From NCBI GenBank assembly GCA_002803225.1, contig NXFV01000251.1, forward strand, positions 1 through 11,470: 11,470 bases of DNA, given 5' to 3'. The notes under the pieces were generated by a model. That model searched no databases, was not told the origin of the DNA, and worked only from the letters and a program-made list of their open reading frames with translations. Positions 1-7,764 of this stretch are shown here, one piece after another (positions within the stretch are counted from its first letter, which is position 1; each line of letters opens with the position of its first letter). The translations under genes were made by a program, and so were the position numbers. This DNA comes from Gamarada debralockiae (Eukaryota; Ascomycota; Leotiomycetes; Helotiales; Hyphodiscaceae).

Positions 1-67
1 TAGCTCTAGTTAATTTCCCCTGCCCGGCGGGGGAAATCCAGTATTACGTGATCTACGCGCTGTGATA
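1..67 (-). repeat. Start of chromovirus 3' LTR (partial)
   Basis: On the minus strand the LTR would begin with TATCACAGCGCG at 67, read as TGTCACA with the TG turned into TA by RIP. It follows directly after a polypurine tract, which is where a 3' LTR starts. The rest lies left of the window, so the LTR end and its partner cannot be compared. Confidence 0.65.
13..37. repeat. GC-rich hairpin in LTR
   Basis: ATTTCCCC at 13-20 pairs perfectly with GGGGAAAT at 30-37 across a 9-base loop that is itself GC-rich. This is the most GC-rich point of the window and sits inside the partial chromovirus LTR. A role in LTR RNA structure is possible but not shown. Confidence 0.5.
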
Positions 68-79
68 TTCCCTCCCCCT
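68..79 (-). other. Polypurine tract of chromovirus
   Basis: On the minus strand this reads AGGGGGAGGGAA, a 12-base purine run immediately before the LTR start. It is the expected primer site for plus-strand DNA synthesis in an LTR retrotransposon. Confidence 0.75.
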
Positions 80-80
80 A

Positions 81-1116
81 CAAGTAGAACTAACTGTAGT
101 TCTAATAATATAGAGGTTTATTATCGTCTATATACTCCTTAAATTCTTCTTTTCTAGCCTTATATTCCTTAATCTAGTACTTTAAGCGCACTAGTGGTCC
201 CGCTATATTCAGCCGATTCTTATAGAACTGCCTTAGCAGATGATAGTAACCTTTTAAATTAGCGGCCTTATACCAGCTAAAGTCCTGCGGCCTATCTCCC
301 TTCTACTATACTTAGTAGTATAAGTTCTTCTAATGTATATATACTTAACTATCTAAGATTTCCTCAACTTCCTATTTATTATTATCTCTATATTATACTA
401 GTTCTAATATAGGGTTTCTTTGTCTAGGTAGTAGGTTACTAAGATCTTTACGTAGCTTCTTAGTATAGAACGTATTATAGACTCTTATTATAGGCAATAA
501 GTTAAGCTTATAGCTATGCCCTTTTTTGTCTAGGACTATATATAGGCCCTATTACTAGTAGTCTAGTTTATAGCTTAGGTAGTTCGACTTAAGGTTCTTA
601 GTTAAAACCTATATCTTATCCTTTATATCTTAATTAATAGCTCTTTAGTACTTATTAGCTTGTATAGCTTATTATCCTTGAGCCTTTAGTATATTAGCGT
701 ATGCCTTAGCCTAAATATCCTCTATATATTAAGCTAACTATTAGGCTTCTTACTAATCTAGGCGTTCCTTAGGTATATAGCCTTCGGATAAGGCCTCTTA
801 ATCAAACGATATTCGGGGCTTATAGCTATATTCAACTATGAATAGAGATATCTCGGTAGACTTATAGGGAAGTACAGCGGCGGTATAGTCTACTAGGTAA
901 ATTAGCTCTGGCTAGTTATCCTAGTAGTAGTTAATAAATAGACGAAGGCGCTGATCTAGCTACTAGTTATAGTTCTCCGTTTAGCTGTCTGTTTAGAGGT
1001 AGTCTACTATTAATAAGAGGAGCTTAGTTCCTAGTAGGCTATTAAGCTTATTCCAGAAGGTACTAATGAACTAGGAGCCTCTATCGCTGATAATAGTATC
1101 TAGCGGTCCGAAATAG
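81..1116 (-). pseudogene. Chromovirus integrase C-terminal half with chromodomain (broken pol)
   Basis: The minus frame whose codons include 1083-1085 reads as Gypsy integrase interrupted by about thirty stops. The second catalytic Asp is in the ISDRGS motif (1083-1085) and the catalytic Glu is at 975-977 in a QTE-N-like context. They are separated by exactly 35 residues, the D(35)E spacing of retroviral-type integrases. Downstream come the LPYKSTEIS segment, the basic C-terminal region, and a chromodomain at about 255-380: EVEEILDS, then the degraded YY-V--KGD strand, then FSWYKAANL. Family knowledge: chromodomains guide chromovirus integration to H3K9-methylated chromatin. The 5' end is lost at 1116 to the insertion of another element, so the first catalytic Asp is absent. 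The true stop is uncertain because TAG codons at 102-104, 90-92 and 78-80 may each be a former CAG. No function is expected. Confidence 0.9.
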
Positions 1117-1147
1117 TGTAACAAGAGCCTAGCTCCTGAAGGTACAC

Positions 1148-1171
1148 AGGCGATTTCACGGGCGATTTCAC
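1148..1171 (+). repeat. Two tandem copies of a 12-base LTR repeat
   Basis: AGGCGATTTCAC (1148-1159) is followed directly by GGGCGATTTCAC (1160-1171). The same unit forms a longer array at 2333-2405 in the related solo LTR, so it is a minisatellite of this LTR family near its 5' end. Confidence 0.8.
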
Positions 1172-1211
1172 ATGGCAACTATTACCTGAGCTAGGCTCAG
1201 TATATATACAC

Positions 1212-1271
1212 AGTCAGGACAGTCAGCGATTAGTCAGCAGTTAATTAGTATATAGTCAGTTGCAGAGTCAG
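1212..1271 (+). repeat. Five copies of AGTCAG in LTR U3
   Basis: AGTCAG occurs at 1212, 1221, 1232, 1254 and 1266, five times in 60 bases, just upstream of the LTR TATA box. It is in the CpA-rich, little-mutated part of the LTR and is absent from the solo LTR. The clustering upstream of a core promoter suggests enhancer-like sites, but this is inference; a decayed short tandem repeat is equally possible. Confidence 0.55.
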
Positions 1272-1286
1272 CAGTAGTACAGCTAG

Positions 1287-1294
1287 TATATAAA
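1287..1294 (+). promoter_or_regulatory. Probable LTR TATA box
   Basis: TATATAAA lies about 170 bases into the LTR and about 200 bases before its end. The homologous LTR has TATAAATA at the corresponding place (2799-2806). It would drive the genomic RNA of the Gypsy element. In such TA-rich DNA a match alone is weak; the shared position adds weight. Confidence 0.5.
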
Positions 1295-1495
1295 GGCAAG
1301 AGCCAAGAGTAAGGGATAAGTAAGGCCTATTGACCCTACTTTAGGAAGATAAGCTTAAGTTTATATTATATAAGCGTACTAGTACTACAGAACCTCTTTT
1401 TAAATATAATTACTATTGTCTCCCTTCCCCTATTACTACTTCTTTAATATACTATAATCCCTCCTACTGTCCTCTAGCTATTAGTAGCTATTATA

Positions 1496-2307
1496 ACTCT
1501 TAAGCTTTTATCTATAAGGCTAATTATATTATACTAGAATAAGTAGCTCTTAGTAATATTACTATATCTAAGTTAACCTTAAGAACTAATTAAGAAATTA
1601 ATATTATTACTAACTTAGCTAGACTTTAAGCTAAATAAAAGGTTCTTATAACTTAATAGCTTTAAGAGCTTAATATTAGAGTTAAAGCCCTTGAAAATAT
1701 AGCTTAATTTAAAGAGTATCTTAAAAACCTTGAAAATTAAAAGTATATTAATAATACTATTAAAGACCTTATTAGCTAGGCTATTAACTCTCTTATATCT
1801 TAGCTAAAATATCGATCTAGTTACTAGACTAGCTTAATATAGCTATCGATTAAGTATAGCCTTAGTCTCTTTAACTCTAATACTATTACTTATTACTAAT
1901 ATAAGTAATAATACTTTTCTTAAGGAATTAAAGTTAAGTTTAGCTATATTTTAAAGATTAGCTTTAGTCTTTAGGAATAAGGAGACTAAAAAAAGGATAT
2001 TAAAAGGGTCTTTAAAGGAGACTTTAAAACCTACTAAACTAAAGATTAAAGGATTTTTAAGGCTTTAGATTATTTAAATATTAACTTAAAGTCCCTATAA
2101 TATATCTTTAGTAACTAAAAAAAAGATATTAAGAAATAGTTAATATTTATTAATTAGACTTATAATAATATTAAAAATAATTAAAATACTATTACTACTT
2201 TATATAAGTAGCTTAACTTAACTAAGTAATTACCTAATAAGTCACTAATATAATTTAATACTTACTTATTAGCTATTAAGAGAGACTTGCCCTAAAAAGA
2301 TAAAAAG
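1496..2307 (+). pseudogene. gag: Gypsy gag, N-terminal and core part (broken)
   Basis: One frame (codons starting at 1921 and multiples of three from there) gives a Gag-like protein with stops at expected Gln or Trp codons. First comes a Leu, Lys, Asn and Glu-rich stretch (about 1600-1770) that looks like a coiled coil. Then follows a core with KVKFS (from about 1933), KALDYLNINLKSL (about 2050-2090) and FNTYLLAIKRDLP (about 2250-2292). This resembles the capsid region of fungal Gypsy Gag proteins. The start codon is not identifiable because ATG is no longer present near the LTR. The frame runs into the solo LTR at 2308 and Gag sequence resumes after it. Only one CpA and two TpG occur in 1501-2280, showing saturated RIP. 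Capsid assignment is by pattern and is moderately certain. Confidence 0.75.
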
Positions 2308-2332
2308 TATAACAGAAGGAATATAGGTTTAT

Positions 2333-2405
2333 AGGCGATTTTATAGGCGATCTCACAGGCGATTTTATAGGGGCTTTCAGAAGGGCGATTTAGAAGGGCG
2401 ATCAG
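2333..2405 (+). repeat. 12-base minisatellite in solo LTR
   Basis: Units start at 2333, 2345, 2357, 2369, 2381 and 2394. The first three (AGGCGATTTTAT, AGGCGATCTCAC, AGGCGATTTTAT) are clear; the fourth is degenerate and the fifth is 13 bases long. The unit is the one found twice in LTR A at 1148-1171. C/T differences between units fit RIP. Confidence 0.8.
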
Positions 2406-2434
2406 GTGATTATAAGTGCATATGACCTAAGCGA

Positions 2435-2456
2435 GGTTCTTATAATTATAAGAACC
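2435..2456. repeat. Perfect 22-base palindrome
   Basis: Each half is 11 bases, GGTTCTTATAA and its complement, with no spacer. It lies inside the solo LTR, just after the minisatellite. It could form a cruciform or bind a dimeric protein, but there is no direct evidence of either. Confidence 0.7.
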
Positions 2457-2798
2457 CTCACGTGATATTCGCTAGAACTATCACATATGACTGAACCTAG
2501 AATTACGCTATATCTTGAGCCCTAGCTTAATAAATATAATAACTCTAAAGAAGTTAGTCTAGACTTATAAAAGCACTAAAGATCAGAAGCTCTAAAGGAC
2601 TATAATAAAGCCTAGGCCTAGGAAAAATAGTCTAGACCTAGAGAGACTTAAAGAGATTAATCTAGACCTATAGGGGTCTAGAAGGCTATAAGGGTCTAGG
2701 CTTTAGTGACCTTTAAAGGAATTAGAAATACTAATCTTAGCTTATATAAGGCTAGTAGCTAGTATAGCTATTACTAAAGCTAGGAGCTAGGAACGGAG

Positions 2799-2806
2799 TA
2801 TAAATA
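2799..2806 (+). promoter_or_regulatory. Probable TATA box of solo LTR
   Basis: TATAAATA, preceded by a GC-containing stretch, sits at the start of the block homologous to LTR A and corresponds to TATATAAA at 1287-1294 there. Activity in this methylation-prone, mutated DNA is doubtful. Confidence 0.45.
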
Positions 2807-2974
2807 AGGCTTACTACCCCTATTAAAGGAGGGCAAGCTTAAGTCTTACTTTTGAGAATAAAATTATACAAAAGCTTAGGAAATATAATTAATACTTCTT
2901 TATTTACTAAACTACTACTGCTCTATTGTACTATGATCCCTCCTGTTGCCCTCTAGCTACCTCCAGCTGTTATA

Positions 2975-3420
2975 TAAAGTAGCCTTAGCTATAGCCTTTT
3001 ACTTGAAGCTTATTAATAAACTAAAGTAATAGTTCAAGAAATCTAATATAGCTATACCTAAGACTAGAGCTTAGTATATAGCTATAGCCTAATATATATA
3101 GGAAGGACTATATAGTACTAAAGGAAGGAAGAGTACCTAAGGTTATTAAGATTAAAAGAAAGATACTAGAGGCTATAAAGACTATACTATAGCTAGCTCT
3201 AGCTCAAAGTACTCTAGGACTAACTCCTAAAGGGACTATAAGGACTACTATTATATTAGCTATCAGAAGAACAAATTATATTATATTAAGAAGCCTAAGG
3301 AAAAACAGTCTAATAATACTTATTATTATTACTAGAAGCTAAGTTATTATACTACTAGTTACCTTAAGTAAAAGGAATAAAGAGAGTAATATTAAGAAGT
3401 AAGGATTTAATTAACTTAAT
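2975..3420 (+). pseudogene. gag: Gypsy gag, C-terminal part with zinc knuckle (broken)
   Basis: After the solo LTR, Gag sequence resumes in the frame with codons at 2982, 2985 and so on: FYLKLINKLK, a Gln/Lys stretch, SNIAIPKTRA (about 3035-3070), then a basic, Ser-rich tail. This matches the C-terminal side of fungal Gypsy Gag proteins. At 3321-3362 the spacing C-X2-C-X4-H-X4-C is kept exactly, but all four ligand positions read Tyr (codons 3321, 3330, 3345, 3360). TGT or TGC to TAT or TAC and CAT to TAT are the changes RIP makes. The frame differs from that of the N-terminal part, consistent with the LTR insertion and small indels. A second possible Cys/His cluster at about 3245-3290 could not be fitted to the consensus. 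Confidence 0.75.
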
Positions 3421-5178
3421 AGTAATAGTCAAAGACTAGTAGCTAGTCTAGTAGATTACTTAGCCTTAGTTAGTTAGACTTTAAAGAACCTATAACTTCA
3501 AACGATTTTTATAACTTATATAACTTATTAAACTAATATAGTTTTACTAAGACTCTACTATAGAACTAATCGAGCCTATTAGAGTCACAAAAGCCTTTAT
3601 TACTAATAAAGTAGTATTACTATTATTATATATTATACCTATACTTATTAAAATCGATATATATATAGAAGTAGACCTAATTAATATTAAGCTAGTTTAC
3701 TAGTTAGGCCTAAAGCCTTATTAGAATACTAATTTCCCTATTTTATAGGCTATAAATTAATAAAATCTACTTATCTATAGAGTATATAATCTATAACTAG
3801 AACTTACTAATACTTATAGGACCTATAAGACTAGTTTATAGCTATATCTAGCTATTAACTAAGATTTAAGAGACTCTTAAATCCTACTAAGTATACCTAC
3901 TCTAACTAAGCTTAAAATCCTAGTAGACTATAAGTACTACTAATAGTAATATAAGATTAAATAGACTAATATTTAAATTAACTCTTATTAATGTTTTTAG
4001 AAGTATATAAAAGGAGCTAAGATATATACCCTTATTAAAATAAATTACTTACTTTATTACTAATTTACTACCTCCTAGGCTAGTAAGCTTCTTACTTATT
4101 TAAAAAGCTATTTAAATATCTTTTTTAACTTAAATACTAAAAAGCTAGTACTTTATTATAATATCGATCTAGCTATTAAGTTATAGCTTAAAAAAGAGCC
4201 TTTATATAGACTTATTTATTCTCTTTTACTATAAGAGCTAATAGCTTTAAAGGAATTCTTTAAAGAAAACCTAGTTAAAGGCTTTATATATAAATTAAAG
4301 AGCTTAATAAGTATCTTTATCTTATTTACTTTTAAGAAAGATAATAGCCTTAAATTATATATTAACTATTAAGGTTTAAATACTATTATAGTTAAGAACT
4401 AATACCTTTTGCTCTTAATTACTAAAATTATAGACTAAGTTATAAGAGCTTAATACTTTAGTAAAATTAACTTAAAAGATATATATTACTATTTTTAAAT
4501 TAAAGTAAAAGATAAGTAAAAAATAACTTTTTAGACCTATTATAGATATTATAAATTCCTAGTAATACTTATAGGTCTTATTAATACTCTTACTACTTTC
4601 TAAGCCTATATTAATAAAGCTCTTTAAGGACTAGTTAATAATTTCTATATTATCTATTTAAATAATATACTAATCTTCTTGAAAATAAAGAAGGAATATA
4701 ATAAGTACCTTTAGTAGGTATATAAGCGCCTATAAGTAGCTAAGTTATATACTAAGCCTTTAAAATATTAATTTTACTAAAAGGAAATTAAATTCTTAAG
4801 CTTTATTATAAAAGTATAAAGTATATATATAAATCTTAAGTATATATATACTATTAAAGAATAAAAGAGTTACTCTTTAAGAAGTTACTAAGACTTTTAA
4901 GTTTTACTAGGTTTTTATAACTTCTATAAATACTTTATTAAGGATTATTTAGCTATTACTTAATTACTTATATTATTACTAAAGAGTAGTATTAATAGAC
5001 GAAAAACTAGCGATTTTAGTAAGGCTTAGGATAGTCCTTAATAATAAGTCTTCTTTAATCTATTAAGTGCCTTTTAAATAGCGCCTTTACTTTAATACTA
5101 TAATTTTAATCTATTTATTTGTTTAAAGGCTAATACTTTAAATATAGCCTTAGAAGGTATCTTATCCTAGTTATAGAC
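3421..5178 (+). pseudogene. pol: Gypsy pol: protease, reverse transcriptase, RNase H start (broken, cut by Copia)
   Basis: The frame with codons at 3707, 4478 and 4655 carries pol. A protease-like region (about 3630-3960) shows LGLKP, then VYNL-LELTNTYRTYKTSL, then LL-IPTLTKLKILVD; its active-site DSG/DTG could not be recognised. RT follows: PLYRLIYSL (about 4200), LKLYINY-GLNTI (about 4350-4390), INLKDIYYYF (about 4466-4496), then YLNN at 4655-4666. The catalytic YLDD has become YLNN and the motif-A Asp has become Asn, both by G to A, so the enzyme would be dead even without stops. The RNase H entry region is at about 5040-5176 (FNLLSAF-IAPLL, LNIALEGILS-L). It ends at the Copia LTR. Pol is in a different frame from the gag tail, as is common in Gypsy elements, though indels could also explain it. 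Confidence 0.88.
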
Positions 5179-5766
5179 CGTTGGCTATGTAGGTATAATA
5201 GCACGTGATGTTGGCGCTAAGACGGAAGTAGTAAGGTTGAATAGTATTGGCTGTTAGGCCTAAAAGGTAGTAGTATAAATGATTGAATTATTGAACTTGA
5301 AAACTATCTAAGGAGGGCGAGAGAGCCTACTTATATACTAGGTCTCCTAGTTCTAGTAGGTTCGCCTTATTATAAATTATCTTACAAATCAACTAGCTTA
5401 TAAATAGGTTTAAACCAGATTTATAATCAATTAGAATACATTAGAATACTTAATTAGAAATCAAGTAGCAAAAATCGCTTATAAATCAGGGTAGGAGCTA
5501 TTACTAATACTAGTACTAGCTTATAAATCATAATTAGTAAGCAATAGACTAATTACTAATCAAAGCATAAGCTTAATAGCTAGTATAAGTATATTATAAA
5601 TACAAATTCTAGGATTTTCTAGAATCTTCTAAAACAAAATACCCCTACTAACTAAGTGAATACTAATCGGCTAAATTTCGGATAAATATTCCCGAGTTCC
5701 TGACTAAATATACTACTAGTACCATATAAGTAGTCACGTAATAGCTAGGTAGTAATCCAGTTTTCA
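5179..5766 (-). repeat. Copia 3' LTR (complete)
   Basis: The left boundary is set by where similarity to 11118-11470 begins (GTTGGCTATGTAGG here, ATTGGCTATATAGG there). The right boundary is set by the CA of GTTTTCA at 5760-5766, followed by a polypyrimidine run that is the polypurine tract of the minus strand. In element orientation the LTR begins TGAAAAC and ends CCAAC with a mutated terminal CA. Length is about 588 bases. GCTTATAAAT recurs at about 5396, 5479 and 5518, and TTAGAATAC twice near 5440. This copy keeps many CpA sites lost in the other LTR. Confidence 0.85.
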
Positions 5767-5780
5767 ATACTCCCCCTGGA
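5767..5780 (-). other. Copia polypurine tract
   Basis: The minus strand reads CCAGGGGGAGTAT just before the LTR start TGAAAAC. It is the plus-strand primer site expected directly upstream of a 3' LTR. Confidence 0.75.
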
Positions 5781-7764
5781 TTATAACCTAGGTGTTTCGA
5801 CTATTTAAAGAGTCTTATAAAAACTAATCTAAATTAAGAACTCTTTGAATTTAGTCTTATCTAATAGCTTAGTAAGCCTATTAGACTTCTAGTCTTTAGA
5901 TCTAATATATACTAGATCTATAACTCCCTCTTTAATAAGTTATCTTATATAGTAGTATTTAACCGCTATATATTTAGTACATTTATAAAAGACAGAGTTC
6001 CTAGCTAGAGCTAGAGCACCTTTATTATTAGTATAAATAAGGAATTTAGCTTAATTATAGGCCCCTAATTCAAGTATTAATTACTTTATAAATACAGTCT
6101 CTTTAGTAGCTAAATTTATAGCTATATATTTAGCTTTAGTAATAGACTAAGCTATTATAGACTATAATTTAGATTTCCATGAAATAAGGCCTCTAGCTAT
6201 AAAGAAAATCCAGCCTAGTATAGATTTAGCTGTAAATATATTACCTGTATAGTCTAAGTCACAAAAACCACTAATATATCTAGAACTAGAATTATAATAA
6301 GTAATTCTATAGTCCCTAGTAGCTTTTAAGTAGCGTAAGACTTGCTTAACTGCAGTAATATGAATAGAGCTAGGATTTAAAGTGAATCTAAATAGCTTAA
6401 TTATAGTGTAAGCTATATTAGGTCTAGTTCCTAGGGTAATATATAATAAACACTTTATAATACTTTAGAACCACTTAATAAAATCCTTACTAGCTTAACT
6501 TTTATTAGGTTCTAATTTAATCTTAGAATCTATAGGAGTGAAAATAGGGTTACTATTTTCTATATTAAATTTAGCTAAGATTTTATCGATATATTTAGCT
6601 TAATTAAGCTTAATATAGTCTTTTTCTAGATTATAATTAATATTAATCCCTAGATAATCCTTTATTAGCCCTAGGTCTTTAATAGTAAAATACTCTTTAA
6701 TTTGACTAATAAAGGTATTTATAATATCTAGACTAGGGGTAATAATAGCTAGGTCGTCTATATAAATATAAATAATAATATTAAGCTTCTTATTTATAAA
6801 TATATAGCTTTCTGATTATAAGATATTAAACCCTAGTTTATTAACTAGTATATCTTTTAGAGTATAATACTAGATTCTAGCCGACTGTTTTAGACTATAT
6901 AAAGCTTTATTTAGTCTTAATATATAGTTAGAATTATTAAGGTCTTTAAACCCTTGAGACTAAAATAAGTATAAATAAGAGTTAATAGAGTCTTATATAA
7001 AAGCTAATACTATATTGATCTTATATATAAGCTAGTTATTTAATATAGCTAAGGCAAAGATTAGCTTCTAGGCTATTTACTTTATAACTACTACAAAAGT
7101 CTCTAGATAGTCTAATCTATATAACTGTTTAAAGTCTTTAGCTATAAACCTAAACTTAAAGATAATATTACTTATATTTTAACTATTAAAGGGGTTCTTA
7201 ATCTTATAAACCTATCTAGTCTTTAAGGGTTTAACTCCTTTAGATAAAGGTACTAAATCCTAGGTCTTATTATTATTAAGTGAGTTATATTCTATTTTTA
7301 TAGATTCTTTCTATTTATTCTTATATATAGAGTTTATAACTTCTTTATAGCTTTTAGGTTCTTTAAATATATTAAGTGAATTATTATCCTTATTTATATT
7401 TAAGTCCTTAGCTTTAAAATTAAATAGGTTACTATTATATCTAATAAGATCTAACTCGATTTTAGGTAAGCTAGGCTTATCTAAGCTTATATCTTTGCTT
7501 AGAATAGAGCTAGAGCTAGAGTAATATAATAATTTACTACTATCCCCCCTATTTAATAAAGTTAAATAGACTATAGAAGCTAGATTATATACTAATAGTC
7601 CCTTATATTAAATTAAGTCCTTATTTTTAAGTCTATTAGATTTATCTCTAGTATATATAGGCTTAATAAGCTTAGAATAATATTCAAAGCTTAATTCGTT
7701 AATTTCTTTGTCTTCTAAAATATTACTATTATTATCGGGATTATCCTGCTAACTAATCATAGGC

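Larger units (their letters stand above)
1..1116 (-). mobile_element. 3' portion of a Ty3/Gypsy chromovirus, RIP-degraded
   Basis: Read on the minus strand this segment gives, in order, integrase C-terminal half, chromodomain, a polypurine tract and the first bases of a 3' LTR, which is the 3' end of a chromovirus-type LTR retrotransposon. The 5' side stops at 1116, where another element's LTR begins in the middle of the integrase. The missing part (gag, protease, RT, RNase H, first half of integrase) should lie beyond the right edge of the window if the nesting is as inferred. It carries many stops but keeps more CpG than the elements inserted in it. Confidence is high for the class and moderate for the exact edges. 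Confidence 0.9.
1117..1495 (+). repeat. Gypsy 5' LTR (LTR A)
   Basis: It begins TGTAACA (1117-1123) and ends TATTATA (1489-1495), which reads as TGTTACA after RIP, so the ends are the expected inverted termini. The stretch from about 1287 to 1495 is homologous to 2799-2974, with many differences being C/T or G/A. Examples are the shared AAGCTTAAGT core and the closing ATCCCTCC...CCTCTAGCTA block. The upstream part (1124-1286) does not align well with the other LTR beyond a 12-base repeat. That upstream part is rich in CpA while the downstream part is not. Length is about 379 bases. The following primer-binding site was not recognised. Confidence 0.8.
2308..2974 (+). mobile_element. Solo LTR of a related Gypsy element inserted in gag (LTR B)
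   Basis: It opens with TATAACA (2308-2314) and closes with TGTTATA (2968-2974); undoing TG to TA changes gives TGTAACA and TGTTACA, matching the ends of the 5' LTR at 1117-1495. The 3' third (2799-2974) is homologous to 1287-1495, and the 12-base GGCGATTT repeat is shared near the 5' end. No internal element sequence follows: Gag sequence resumes within a few codons. So this is a solo LTR, normally left by recombination between the two LTRs of a full insertion. Flanks are AAAAG (2303-2307) and TAAAG (2975-2979), a possible 5-base target duplication with one mismatch. At 667 bases it is longer than LTR A because of the extended array and a TCTAGACC-rich middle (about 2555-2705). Confidence 0.8.
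1117..5178 (+). mobile_element. 5' part of a Ty3/Gypsy element inserted in the chromovirus integrase
   Basis: The element runs LTR, gag, protease, RT, RNase H on the plus strand, which is the Gypsy domain order. It starts with TGTAACA at 1117, at the point where chromovirus integrase homology stops. It is cut at about 5178 inside RNase H by the Copia LTR. Its gag is further split by a solo LTR at 2308-2974. Integrase and the 3' LTR should lie right of the window. The bases just left of the insertion (1112-1116, AATAG) are the candidate target-site duplication, but the other copy is out of view. Coding parts are saturated with RIP. Confidence 0.88.

Noticed and set aside
13..37. Rho-independent style terminator from the GC hairpin
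   Set aside because: The sequence is eukaryotic retrotransposon DNA and the hairpin is inside an LTR; no T-run logic applies.
1148..1271. CRISPR array from regularly spaced short repeats
   Set aside because: Units are 6-12 bases and nearly adjacent or irregularly spaced; they are LTR micro-repeats.
1496..1520. Primer-binding site of the Gypsy element
   Set aside because: No TGG start or clear tRNA complementarity survives after the LTR, so no call was made.
2929..2974. ATG at about 2927-2929 followed by IPPVAL, as a gag start
   Set aside because: The same block occurs at 1452-1495 and ends with the LTR terminus, so it is LTR sequence and not a coding start.
2303..2979. Firm 5-base target-site duplication around the solo LTR
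   Set aside because: AAAAG and TAAAG differ at the first base in a way RIP does not explain, and the context is A-rich; kept only as possible.
3245..3290. A second Gag zinc knuckle upstream of 3321
   Set aside because: Tyr residues are present but no placement gives C-X2-C-X4-H-X4-C spacing.
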